From JAJEAD01 sp964420925 (lineage in GTDB: Bacteria; Pseudomonadota; Gammaproteobacteria; HK1): a DNA stretch of 64,000 bases. Both the position numbers and the translations under genes were made by a program. Below the pieces are notes generated by a model. It did no database searches. It saw only the letters and a program-made list of their open reading frames with translations, and was not told the origin of the DNA. Below are positions 1 to 7,687 of this stretch, one piece after another. The stretch spans positions 1 through 64,000 of the forward strand of contig CAYQVB010000102.1 in the NCBI GenBank assembly GCA_964420925.1, read 5' to 3'. Each line of letters begins with the position of its first letter. Within the stretch, counting starts at the first letter, position 1.

Positions 1-120
1 GTACACGTCGGCCGGTGATCGGTCGCCTTCTTCGAGAATTGCGACAGCGAGCTCGGCCGTGCCGGCGTAGCGAATCCGGACGCTGATGCCAGTCAACTCC
101 TCGAACCGCTCGATCAGCGG
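1..120 (-). pseudogene. Ferric-iron ABC transporter substrate-binding protein, internal fragment
   Basis: Read on the minus strand, these bases give an uninterrupted peptide of about 40 residues containing PLIERFEELTG, IRYAGTAELA and ILEEGDRSPADVY. This is the N-terminal pattern of FbpA/FutA-type periplasmic Fe(3+)-binding proteins, whose mature form starts with a YSGR-like strand followed by a PLIE-FEE-TGI helix and a SPADVF segment. The reading frame runs off the left edge. Its upstream part, which should encode the signal peptide, is missing because the DNA switches at about 108-126 to plus-strand sequence of an unrelated hydrolase. It is therefore a fragment produced by rearrangement or by a chimeric assembly join. 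Family assignment is by pattern only. Confidence 0.6.
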
Positions 121-954
121 GCCGACGACACGCTTTCCCTCGTGTTCGAGTCGGAGCCGCTCCCGGAACCCCTCGAGATCCTGGGATCGGCGCGCCTCGA
201 CGTTTCGCTCGAAGCCGACCGGCCGGTGGCCACGCTCGCCGCTCGCGTGAACGACGTATCCCCGGAAGGGGCGGCCGCCAGGGTCGCCTGGACAGTGCGC
301 AACCTCGGTCTCGACGATTCCGGACGCACTCCGCATCCCCTCGTGCCCGGAGAGGCGCAGGTCTTCTCCATCGCCTTCCCGAACACCGCCCACCGCTTTC
401 GCGCCGGTCATCGCATCCGCCTCGCGCTGTCCGGTGGCTATTGGCCCCTCGTCTGGCCGGCGCCCCGGCCCGCGCGCATCGTGCTGCATCTGGCCGATGC
501 CCGCCTCGTGCTCCCGATTCGCGGCAGCCCGGCGGAAGAGGTGCCGGTGCGCTTCGCCAATCCTGTCGATGTGCAAGGACCGCCGGCCCGAGCCGTGGTT
601 CCCGCCCGGCCGCTCGTGCGTCGCGCCGAAAGCGAAGGCGATGACGGTGTCCTCTCGTCGAGATGGCATCTGCCCTACCGGTGCACCCACTTCTCCAAGA
701 TCGACCTCGACTTCGGTGTGGAGATCCGCGCCGACTACCGTCTGGAGATGAGCGATCCCGACGGCGTGTCCGCCCGCTTCGAGCACCGCCTTCACTTCGC
801 TCGCGAGGGCTGGGAGATCGATGTCACCGGCATCGCGGAACTCAGTTCCACGGCAAGCGTCTACCAGGTAAGTGGCTCGCTCGAAGCGCGTGAGAACGGC
901 GAGCGGGTCTTCGAGCGGCACTGGAATCCCATGATTCCCCGTACCTGCTCGTGA
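112..954 (+). CDS. CocE/NonD-family hydrolase, C-terminal fragment (5' end lost at a junction)
   Basis: The frame is open from base 19 but recognisable homology starts at about 112 with DQRADD, followed by SLVFESEPL and EILGSARLDV. This is the start of the C-terminal jelly-roll domain of CocE/X-Pro dipeptidyl-peptidase-like acylases. The rest (VNDVSPEGAA, FRAGHRIRLALSGG, YWPLVWPAP) completes that beta domain, with an extra tail of about 100 residues. The alpha/beta-hydrolase domain with the nucleophile serine is absent, so the product should be inactive. A GTG at 142 could serve as a start but would cut into the domain. The upstream part is replaced by an opposite-strand iron-transport gene fragment. 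A full-length but distinct CocE homologue lies at 57033-58865. Confidence 0.65.
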   Translation, partial: DQRADDTLSLVFESEPLPEPLEILGSARLDVSLEADRPVATLAARVNDVSPEGAAARVAWTVRNLGLDDSGRTPHPLVPGEAQVFSIAFPNTAHRFRAGHRIRLALSGGYWPLVWPAPRPARIVLHLADARLVLPIRGSPAEEVPVRFANPVDVQGPPARAVVPARPLVRRAESEGDDGVLSSRWHLPYRCTHFSKIDLDFGVEIRADYRLEMSDPDGVSARFEHRLHFAREGWEIDVTGIAELSSTASVYQVSGSLEARENGERVFERHWNPMIPRTCS

Positions 955-1147
955 GCCTCGTCCACACTGGTGGCGATCCTGCCGTCCTTCGGATTGGGGT
1001 TTGCGCAACCTCCAGGGGGTAGCATGAAACGCTCTACACCCTCACACTGCTTCGGTCCTGAAATCGGGTCCCGGTTCCTGCCGTCCCGTTGCGTCAGCGA
1101 TCCGTAGCGCCTCTCGCGGACTATCCACAACGAGGAGATTCGAGACC

Positions 1148-2713
1148 ATGCAGCCACTCACCACCACCCGCCGCCGTTTTCTTGCCGGTTCAGCGTCGCT
1201 CGGCGCCGCGGCACTCATGCATCCCCGAATTGCGATGAGCGCGGAAGGCAGCGTGCTCAAGCTGCGCAGCTACTCGGTGTTCCAGGTCCTCGATCCAGCC
1301 TTCATGCTCGCGGCGCCCGAGGAGTGGATCGCGGGCGCGATCTTCAACAAGCTGGTCGCCTTCAAGCCGGGCAGCAACTGGGAAACCGAGCTCGACGCGG
1401 CGGAGTCCATCAACCAGGTGGACGACACCCACATCGAGTTCACGCTGCGTCCCGGGATCATGTTCACCAACGACTTCGGGGAGATGACCGCCGAAGACGT
1501 CAAGTTCTCCTACGAGCGCATCATCGATCCCGAGCTGGATTCCCCCTACAAGGGAGACTGGGCGACCCTGGACCGCGTCGATGTCACCGGGAAGTACTCC
1601 GGAGTCATCGTGCTGAAAGAGCCCTTCGCGCCGCTGTGGTGGAGCACGATGCCCTACGGTTCCGGCAACATCGTCTCCAAGAAGGCGGTGGAGGCGGCGG
1701 GCGGCCAGTTCCGCATCGCGGACCTTCCCGCGAGCTCCGGCCCCTACATGATCAAGGAATGGGTCCAGAAGCAGAGGACGGTGCTGGTGCGCAACCCCCT
1801 GTGGAACGGACCGCAGCCCGATTTCGACGAAATCCACCTCATCCCGATCGAGGACGAGAAGTCGTCGGAGCTCGGCTTCGAGGCCGGCGATCTCGACTGG
1901 ACCTGGGTGAGCGTCTCCTCCCTGCCCGCGCTTCGCGAGAATCCGCCCGCGGGCTCGAAGCTGCTGGAGAGCCCGTCCCTCTACTACGTCTGGCTCGGCA
2001 TGAACGTCGAGAATCCGATGCTCTCGGATGTTCGGGTGCGCAAGGCGATCCAGCGCTCGATCGACGTCAACGCGATCATGGACGCCGCGTACTTCGGCAT
2101 CGCCAAGCCCTCCACCGGCATCGTCGCCCCGGGCCTGCTCGGGCACCGGGCCGAGAACCTGACCCCGGCGGAGCCCGACTTCGAGGGGGCGCGGAAACTC
2201 CTGGAAGAGGCGGGACACGGAGGCGGGCTCGAGCTCACCCTCGACACCCTCAACAAGCCCACCTACCTCACCTCGGTGCAGATCATCCAGGCGAACCTCG
2301 CCGAGATCGGCATCAACGTGCAGATCAACGTGCACGATTCCGGCACCTTCTGGACTCTCGGCTCGGAGTCCGACGGGACGACGTGGAAGGACATCCAGCT
2401 CTTCTACCAGCGCTACTCGATGTCCCCGGATCCGAGCTGGGCGACCGCCTGGTTCGTCTGCGACCAGGTCGGCATCTGGAACTGGGAGCGGGTCTGCAAC
2501 GAGGAGTTCGACAACCTGCACAACAAGGCGCTCGTCGAGCTCGACTCCGCCAAGCGCGACGGCATGTACCAGCGCATGCAGGACCTCATGGAAGAGTCCG
2601 GCGCGTATCGCTTCATCACTCACGAGGCGACGCCGGCGATCTACCGCGACACCATCATCCCCGGCGTGCGTCCGGACGGGCATCCCCTTCTCCGGCATTT
2701 CCGCAGGGCCTGA
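1148..2713 (+). CDS. ABC transporter substrate-binding protein, family 5 (peptide/opine type), Tat-exported
   Basis: A 521-residue exported solute-binding protein of the DppA/OppA family (SBP_bac_5). Residues 8-12 (RRRFL) after a short polar start form a twin-arginine signal, with likely cleavage near residue 32 (AMSA/EG). Family hallmarks follow: an early LDPAF segment, PGIMFTNDFGEMTAEDVKFS around residue 110, SGPYMIKEW, and a C-terminal YQRMQDLMEESGAYRF helix. GAGGAG lies about 8 bases before the ATG. No permease or ATPase gene is nearby. The next gene, an isochorismatase-type amidohydrolase 34 bp downstream, could act on the imported compound; that is inference. The substrate cannot be read from the sequence. 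Confidence 0.85.
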   Translation: MQPLTTTRRRFLAGSASLGAAALMHPRIAMSAEGSVLKLRSYSVFQVLDPAFMLAAPEEWIAGAIFNKLVAFKPGSNWETELDAAESINQVDDTHIEFTLRPGIMFTNDFGEMTAEDVKFSYERIIDPELDSPYKGDWATLDRVDVTGKYSGVIVLKEPFAPLWWSTMPYGSGNIVSKKAVEAAGGQFRIADLPASSGPYMIKEWVQKQRTVLVRNPLWNGPQPDFDEIHLIPIEDEKSSELGFEAGDLDWTWVSVSSLPALRENPPAGSKLLESPSLYYVWLGMNVENPMLSDVRVRKAIQRSIDVNAIMDAAYFGIAKPSTGIVAPGLLGHRAENLTPAEPDFEGARKLLEEAGHGGGLELTLDTLNKPTYLTSVQIIQANLAEIGINVQINVHDSGTFWTLGSESDGTTWKDIQLFYQRYSMSPDPSWATAWFVCDQVGIWNWERVCNEEFDNLHNKALVELDSAKRDGMYQRMQDLMEESGAYRFITHEATPAIYRDTIIPGVRPDGHPLLRHFRRA

Positions 2714-2747
2714 ACGGACTTGCGAGAGGACGAGGAGATTCCATGAC

Positions 2748-3335
2748 ATGAGCGAAGCCTGGGGCCTCGTCGAGCGGGAACACTCCTGCCTCGTCGTCAT
2801 CGACGTGCAGCAGTACTTTCTCGACAAGCTGTCACTCGACCGGAGAGCGCCTCTCGTCGAGCGTATCGCGTGGCTGATGCGCACCGCCGCTCTCCTCGAC
2901 ATTCCGATCATCGCCACCGCCGAGGATGTGGAGCGCAATGGGCCGCTGGTGCCCGAGCTGGTCCGCCAGCTCCCGGACGGCGCTCCCGCCGTCTTCAACA
3001 AGATGGTCTTCGGCCTCTGGGGCCAGGAGGACATCCGGGCCGCGGTGGAGGCCACGGGCCGGGACTGCTTCGTGCTCGCCGGCCTCGAGACCGACGTGTG
3101 CGTGGCCCAGTCCGCGCTCGGCCTGCGCGCCGCCGGCTACCAGGTTGCGGTGGTGTCCGACGCTTGTGCCTCGCCGCCGCCGCACCACGAGCACGGACTG
3201 CAGCGCCTGCGGGGCAGCGGCGTAGTCCTGACTTCGGTGAAGACAGTGTTCTACGAGTGGCTGCGCGACCTCGAGACCACTTACCGGATCAGGGAAGAGC
3301 TCGATGTGCCGTGCCCTGCCGGACTCGTTCTGTGA
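2748..3335 (+). CDS. Isochorismatase-family cysteine hydrolase
   Basis: A 195-residue cytosolic hydrolase of the isochorismatase/nicotinamidase superfamily, which cleaves amides, ureides or enol ethers through a cysteine nucleophile. The triad is visible: Asp19 in VVIDVQ, Lys85 in FNKMVFG and Cys118 in ETDVCVAQ, the last within the usual LAGLETDVCV strand-turn. Length is normal. Two ATGs sit close together; the one at 2743 runs straight into a stop, so the one at 2748, 10 bases after GAGGAG, is the start. It lies 34 bp behind a family-5 binding protein and is probably co-transcribed with it, which suggests amide hydrolysis of an imported compound. The exact substrate is unknown. Confidence 0.85.
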   Translation: MSEAWGLVEREHSCLVVIDVQQYFLDKLSLDRRAPLVERIAWLMRTAALLDIPIIATAEDVERNGPLVPELVRQLPDGAPAVFNKMVFGLWGQEDIRAAVEATGRDCFVLAGLETDVCVAQSALGLRAAGYQVAVVSDACASPPPHHEHGLQRLRGSGVVLTSVKTVFYEWLRDLETTYRIREELDVPCPAGLVL

Positions 3336-3435
3336 GTGGCGTCATCGCGCGCGCGGGCGGATGCCCGCCCCCCGATCCCGAGACCGCTCCACGCCCTGCG
3401 CCCGCTCGACAGGCGGTGGCGGAACCCGCCGGCCT

Positions 3436-4194
3436 TCAAGCGGAGTACTCGGGCGCCGGGTAGGGGGCCTCCTCCTCGCGCACCCGCACGCTGGTGCGTT
3501 GCCTCCGGCGCACGATGCGGGTGACCGCCTCCGCCCGTTCCTGCTGGTTCAGGCCGAGCCGCACCCCGTCCACCGCTTCACACATGTCGTCCGGCGTGAA
3601 TCCCGGGAGCAGTTCCGATGCGTCGAGCCGGCGCGGTGCGCTTCCGGGTCGCAGGGCGAGGAAGTCCGCCCGCAGCTCCTTCGAGCCCTTGCGCCCGTGC
3701 AGACGCCACAGCTCTCGCACCCCCATCTCGCCGTAGCGCTCGATCTTGCCCTCGTCGGCGCTCGTGATCTCGACCTCGACCACCAGGTCGGGCGCGGTGC
3801 GCTCGACGAAGGCGGTTGCCGCCTCCACCCCTTCGATCAGGGCTTCACGAAAGTCCTTGGCACGCCTGCCGACGTAGAAGGCGCAGTCGGGCTCCATCCC
3901 CGTGCCCGGGGGCTCGCCGCGTCCCCGGAGCCGGGTGGAACGCAGCCCCGTGACGGCGCCGACGAGGACGCTTCCCGCGGTGTCCACGATGTTGTCCAGG
4001 ATTCTGGTCAGATCTTCGTGGAGGTGCGAAGGCGACATGAGGGTGATGATCCCGCGCACCGGGTCGAGGCAGACGCGGCGGAAATGCCGGTTCCACTCCA
4101 CCGCCGCGAGCTCCGCGACGGTACCGGCATCGGCTCGTACCACATGGATCGTGGAACCGAGGGGCCCGGTGTGCATGGTGGCGGTATCGTTCAT
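3436..4194 (-). CDS. Uma2-family (DUF820) restriction-endonuclease-fold protein
   Basis: About 252 residues from the ATG at 4194. The central part has the Uma2/DUF820 signature of the PD-(D/E)XK fold: GMEPDCAFYVG, then PDLVVEVEITSADEGK and IERYGEMGVRELWRL. The Asp of EPDCAF, the E-V-E of VVEVEI and the following lysine would form the metal/catalytic site. Uma2 proteins are abundant in cyanobacteria and some GC-rich bacteria, and their biological role is not settled. The frame is open further upstream, but that part is low-complexity and overlaps the divergent gene at 4431, so the shorter start is preferred. No partner methylase is adjacent. It converges with the isochorismatase gene. Confidence 0.7.
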   Translation of the reverse strand: MNDTATMHTGPLGSTIHVVRADAGTVAELAAVEWNRHFRRVCLDPVRGIITLMSPSHLHEDLTRILDNIVDTAGSVLVGAVTGLRSTRLRGRGEPPGTGMEPDCAFYVGRRAKDFREALIEGVEAATAFVERTAPDLVVEVEITSADEGKIERYGEMGVRELWRLHGRKGSKELRADFLALRPGSAPRRLDASELLPGFTPDDMCEAVDGVRLGLNQQERAEAVTRIVRRRQRTSVRVREEEAPYPAPEYSA

Positions 4195-4430
4195 GAGAGG
4201 AGAGCCCGCTCGAAAGTTCACCCTCGCAGTCTGCGCCGCCGTGCTCGGAGTGTCTACGCACCGGGCGATTCCATTTGTTGCCAACCAACCCACATACCCC
4301 GGCCGAACGCTCTCCGTTCCAAGTCCGTACGCGGTGGCATCCGGGCATGGCCATGCTTCGTCGCGATGACGGGGCGCCGTCACGCGATAACATGGCGGGC
4401 AGTCAGCACCCGCTTCGAGGAAGTTCACCA

Positions 4431-4853
4431 ATGCCGAGCATGACGAAGACGCAGCGGGACGCGTTCCTGCGCGAGACGCGGATCGCGACCCTGGTGACGC
4501 TCGACGAGGACGGCTCGCCGAACGCGCTGCCGCTGTGGTACGACTGGGATGGCGAGCGGCTGAGGATGTTCTCCCAGCCCGACACCGGCAAGCTGCGCAG
4601 GCTCGAGCGAGATCCGAGGGCCTGCGTGAGCGTGGCCGATCCGGTGGGCGCGCTCGAAGCCTGGGTCACGGTGGAAGGCACCGTGGAGATGAAGGACGAA
4701 GGAGGGCGCGAGCTCGCGCTTCGTCTCGCGGGACGCTACTACGCGCCGGATCGGGCGGAGCGAACGATTCGGGCCTGGTCGAAGCTCGAGGGCTGGGTGC
4801 TCCTCGAGCTGACGCCATCGCGTTTTCGTTCCTACCTGACGGACACCCCCTGA
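4431..4853 (+). CDS. PPOX-class (pyridoxamine 5'-phosphate oxidase-like) FMN/F420-binding protein
   Basis: A 140-residue split-barrel flavin-binding protein. The pattern RIATLVTLDEDGSPNALPLWYDWDGERLRMF is the typical N-terminal strand pair of the PPOX/DUF385-like fold, followed by a KLRRLERDPRACVSVADP helix-strand and WVTVEGTVEM. Such proteins bind FMN or F420 and reduce or oxidise small substrates, but this sequence does not fix cofactor or substrate. The start at 4431 is chosen because GAGGAAG lies about 8 bases upstream and the protein then begins just before the conserved strand. It diverges from the Uma2 gene across about 236 bp. Confidence 0.75.
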   Translation: MPSMTKTQRDAFLRETRIATLVTLDEDGSPNALPLWYDWDGERLRMFSQPDTGKLRRLERDPRACVSVADPVGALEAWVTVEGTVEMKDEGGRELALRLAGRYYAPDRAERTIRAWSKLEGWVLLELTPSRFRSYLTDTP

Positions 4854-5209
4854 CGGCCCCCGCGGGCGGGAGCATCCTGCGTGCCTCTGGATCTCAGTCC
4901 CCACGACCGGCGTATGCTTTCCGGGGAAGCCGGAGAGGGTGCACTGCTTGCGATGCGTTCATCGCCAAGGCGGCGGAGATCGCGAGGGCGCCGCGCCTCA
5001 TCGACATCACCTCCGCGCACGTCGGGTTGAGTGATGGCGGCCGGTGCGTTGCTTGACTACTATCGGGTGACCGTCCCCGCCGCTCGCGCCGAGAGCGTCG
5101 CGCGCCGGTCGGGCGTTGGATACTCGAGGGAACGGGTATCGAGTGAATCGCGGTTGCAGTGCCTGGGGGCTTCAACCGCAATGTATAACCTCGACAGGAG
5201 GAGAAGACC
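4854..5209. other. Intergenic stretch without a recognisable gene
   Basis: These 356 bases hold no reading frame with family-like content on either strand. The right end contains a 7-bp inverted repeat (5150-5179) and a strong ribosome binding site (AGGAGG) for the binding protein that starts at 5210, so the right half is probably its promoter/leader region. A TATAAC hexamer occurs at 5184-5189, but no convincing -35 partner was found at the expected distance. Confidence 0.4.
5150..5179. promoter_or_regulatory. Inverted repeat upstream of a solute-binding protein gene (possible operator)
   Basis: GCGGTTG (5150-5156) and CAACCGC (5173-5179) are exact inverted copies separated by 16 bases, with imperfect symmetry extending a little outward. 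The element lies about 30 bp before the start codon of the gene at 5210. It could bind a dimeric regulator or form a leader hairpin. No matching regulator is adjacent. Confidence 0.3.
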
Positions 5210-6799
5210 ATGAAAAAGCTGGAAGACCTTCAGCGCCGCTTGTCCGAAGGCCGGATCACACGGCGCGAATTCATCGGAAAGGCCACCGCCCTGGGCATGG
5301 CGGCGGCGATACCCCTCGCCATCCGGACGGAGGAGGCCAGGGCCGCCGAACCGAAGTACGGCGGCATACTGCGCCAGGCGGTGCGCGGCGGCGCGACGTC
5401 GGACAGCCTGGAAGGTGCGGCGTTGCTGGACACCCACAACCTCAACACGAGCTGGCAGGTACGCAACTGCCTCGTCGAGGTCACCGCCGACGGCGACGTG
5501 GCCGGAGAGATCGCGGAGAGCTGGGAGCCCGACCCGCAAGCGCGCGTCTGGGCCTTCAAGCTGCGCCAGGGCGTCGAGTTCCACAATGGCAAGACGCTCG
5601 ACGCGGCAGACGTCATCCACTCGATCAACGTGCATCGCGGGCCGGACTCGAAGTCGGGCGCCTCCGGGGCGGTCGCCGGCATCGAGGACATCAAGGCGGA
5701 TGGAGACCACGTCATCTTCTCGCTCGCGGAAGGCAATGCCGATTTCCCCTTCCTGATGTCGGACTACCATCTCACGATAGCGCCGGCCGGAACCGAGGGT
5801 CCGCAGTGGGACGAAGGGATCGGCACCGGTCCATTCACTCTTACGCACTGGGAGCCCGGGGTGCGCTCGGCGTCGAAACGCAACCCGAACTACTTCAAGG
5901 AAGGACGCCCCTACTTCGACGAAGTGGAGACGCTGAACATCCTCGATGTGAACGCGCGCACCAATTCGCTCCGAACCGGTGCGGTGGATGTCGTCGAGGC
6001 GCCGGAGCTCAAGACCCTGCACCTGCTGGAGAGTGCTCCCGGCATCAAGGTGGCCGAGGCGAGCGCCAACAAGCACCATGAGTTCATCATGAACACGAGC
6101 GTCGCGCCCTTCGACAACAACGACGTGCGTCTCGCGCTCAAGTACGCGATTGACCGCAATGCGCTTCTGGACACCATCCTGCGCGGACACGGTTACCTCG
6201 GCAACGACCATCCCATCGGCCGGGGGCAGAAGTACTTCGCCAAGGACATTCCCCAGCGGGAGATGGATCTGGACAAGGCGCGATTCCATCTCAAGCAGGC
6301 CGGTCTCTCCGAGCTCAACGTCAGGCTGCACGCGGCCGACGGGGCATGGGCGGGGGCGGTCGACGCAGCGGTCCTGTTCAGGGAGCACGCCCTTCCCGCC
6401 GGCATCAACATCGAAGCGGTGCGCGAGCCCGACGACGGCTACTGGGCCAACGTGTGGATGGTGCAGGACTTCACCGCCTCCTACTGGAGCGGCCGGGTGA
6501 CCGAAGACTGGATGTTCTCGGTCGGTTACGCGGAAGACGCGGCCTGGAACGAGACCTTCTGGAAGCACGATCGCTTCAATGAGCTTCTCAAGGCGGCGCG
6601 GGCCGAGCTCGACGAGAACAAGCGCCGCGAGATGTACGCGGAGATGCAGCTCATCGTTCGCGACGAAGGCGGGGCGATCGTCCCGATATTCGGGAACTTC
6701 GTGATGGCGATGACGGAGAAGCTGCAGACGCCCGAGAAGATCGCGGGCAACTGGGCGCTGGACGGCGACAAGAACATCGAGAGGTGGTGGTTCGCCTGA
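5210..6799 (+). CDS. ABC transporter substrate-binding protein, family 5, Tat-exported (paralogue group)
   Basis: A 529-residue family-5 binding protein. The N-terminus has a Tat motif at residues 17-21 (TRREF) followed by a short Ala-rich stretch ending TEEARAAE. Typical segments include GVEFHNGKTLDAADVIHSI, GTGPFTLTHWEPGVRS and LALKYAIDRNALL, with a C-terminal RWWFA. The order of motifs and the ends closely match the genes at 13278 and 17425, so the three are paralogues, whereas the gene at 1148 is more distant. GAGGAG sits about 8 bases before the ATG. No permease or ATPase gene is adjacent. A strong hairpin follows the stop codon. The ligand is unknown; a peptide-like or sugar-like molecule is possible. 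Confidence 0.87.
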   Translation: MKKLEDLQRRLSEGRITRREFIGKATALGMAAAIPLAIRTEEARAAEPKYGGILRQAVRGGATSDSLEGAALLDTHNLNTSWQVRNCLVEVTADGDVAGEIAESWEPDPQARVWAFKLRQGVEFHNGKTLDAADVIHSINVHRGPDSKSGASGAVAGIEDIKADGDHVIFSLAEGNADFPFLMSDYHLTIAPAGTEGPQWDEGIGTGPFTLTHWEPGVRSASKRNPNYFKEGRPYFDEVETLNILDVNARTNSLRTGAVDVVEAPELKTLHLLESAPGIKVAEASANKHHEFIMNTSVAPFDNNDVRLALKYAIDRNALLDTILRGHGYLGNDHPIGRGQKYFAKDIPQREMDLDKARFHLKQAGLSELNVRLHAADGAWAGAVDAAVLFREHALPAGINIEAVREPDDGYWANVWMVQDFTASYWSGRVTEDWMFSVGYAEDAAWNETFWKHDRFNELLKAARAELDENKRREMYAEMQLIVRDEGGAIVPIFGNFVMAMTEKLQTPEKIAGNWALDGDKNIERWWFA

Positions 6800-6809
6800 C
6801 GCGTAGCTG

Positions 6810-6836
6810 CGTTACGGCGGTAGCCCAGCCGTAACG
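6810..6836 (+). terminator. Hairpin after the binding protein gene (putative terminator)
   Basis: CGTTACGGC (6810-6818) pairs with GCCGTAACG (6828-6836), a perfect 9-bp stem with a 9-base loop, starting 11 bases after the stop codon. No T-run follows, so factor-independent termination is uncertain. A second GC-rich inverted repeat follows at about 6850-6890. Confidence 0.5.
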
Positions 6837-7017
6837 ACCCGAAACGCCACGCCGGCGGGGGCGGTCTACGAGGCCGCTTCCGCCGGCTGCGCGGCCGTGC
6901 CCCGTGGCCGGGGCCTTGGATTGCCTCGGAATGGCCGGTCGGCCGGGCTCCCTGCTGCGGCCTTGACGGTGCGCTCGCCGAGGCCGTTGCCAAGGGCGCG
7001 ATCGACGCGTCAGGGAG

Positions 7018-7074
7018 TTGAAACTGAAACATAGGGACCTCATAATCCCGAATGAGACATTTAAGTATCAAATG
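7018..7074 (+). promoter_or_regulatory. Sigma-70-type promoter and candidate operator of the TetR gene
   Basis: TTGAAA (7018-7023) and CATAAT (7041-7046) are separated by exactly 17 bases, in a locally AT-rich patch. Immediately downstream lies the inverted repeat CATTT (7058-7062), 7-base spacer, AAATG (7070-7074), overlapping the expected transcription start. That is a typical place for autoregulation by the TetR protein encoded at 7133. Confidence 0.5.
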
Positions 7075-7132
7075 AATCGAATCCTTCTGTTCTCCCACCT
7101 GCCGAAATCCGACACTCGTCGCCGGAGGCGCC

Positions 7133-7687
7133 ATGCCCAAGCGAGCCCTCAGACCACCGATACGTGAGGCGATCCTCGATGCGGCCATCAACACCCTGGC
7201 CCGCAATCCCGGTTCGTCGCTGTCCGACATTGCAACGCGCGCGGGGGTGGGCCGGGCGAGTCTGCACCGCTACTTTCCGTCCCGTCGCGATCTCATCGCC
7301 GCCGTTACCCGACAGTGCATGGACGAGATGGATGCCGCCCTCGAGGCCGCGTTCGAGGGCACGGACTCTGCCCGGGAACGTTTGTCGAAGCTGCTGGAAG
7401 CGACCATTCCTCTGGGCGATCGCTATCACTTTCTGGCGATGGAGGCCCTGGACGACCCGGATCTGCAGGAACGCCACCAGGCTGATGTCGAGTGGCTCGG
7501 ACACCTGGTGGACGAGCTGAGGGAGGAAGGCGCGGTGGCGGCGGAAATCCCGCGTGCCTGGGCCGTCGCCAACATCGACGCGCAGGTCTGGCTCGCCTGG
7601 TCGGAGATTGCCGCGGGAAACATCGCCCCCGCGAACGCGGCCGATCTGGCGTTTCGCACTCTACTCGGAGGATTGGGCCCACGATGA
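7133..7687 (+). CDS. TetR/AcrR-family transcriptional regulator
   Basis: A 184-residue one-component repressor. The N-terminal helix-turn-helix is clear: IREAILDAAINTLARNPGSS, then LSDIATRAGVGRASLHRYFPSRRDLIAAV (about residues 10-60). The C-terminal half is helical and would bind an unknown ligand and dimerise. The gene overlaps the next one by four bases (ATGA at 7684-7687), so the two are translationally coupled. A promoter with a palindrome lies upstream, and self-repression together with the downstream exported oxidoreductase is the simplest model. The inducer is not predictable. Confidence 0.85.
   Translation: MPKRALRPPIREAILDAAINTLARNPGSSLSDIATRAGVGRASLHRYFPSRRDLIAAVTRQCMDEMDAALEAAFEGTDSARERLSKLLEATIPLGDRYHFLAMEALDDPDLQERHQADVEWLGHLVDELREEGAVAAEIPRAWAVANIDAQVWLAWSEIAAGNIAPANAADLAFRTLLGGLGPR

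Noticed and set aside
1190..3055. A 621-codon open frame on the minus strand across the binding protein and isochorismatase genes
   Set aside because: It is a GC-rich antisense shadow: low-complexity Arg/Gly/Val-rich, with no family motifs, and it overlaps two genes whose motifs are convincing on the plus strand.
4854..5209. A riboswitch or small RNA in the 356-bp gap
   Set aside because: Only a 7-bp inverted repeat with a long spacer was seen; no conserved riboswitch core or rho-independent terminator with a T-run is present.
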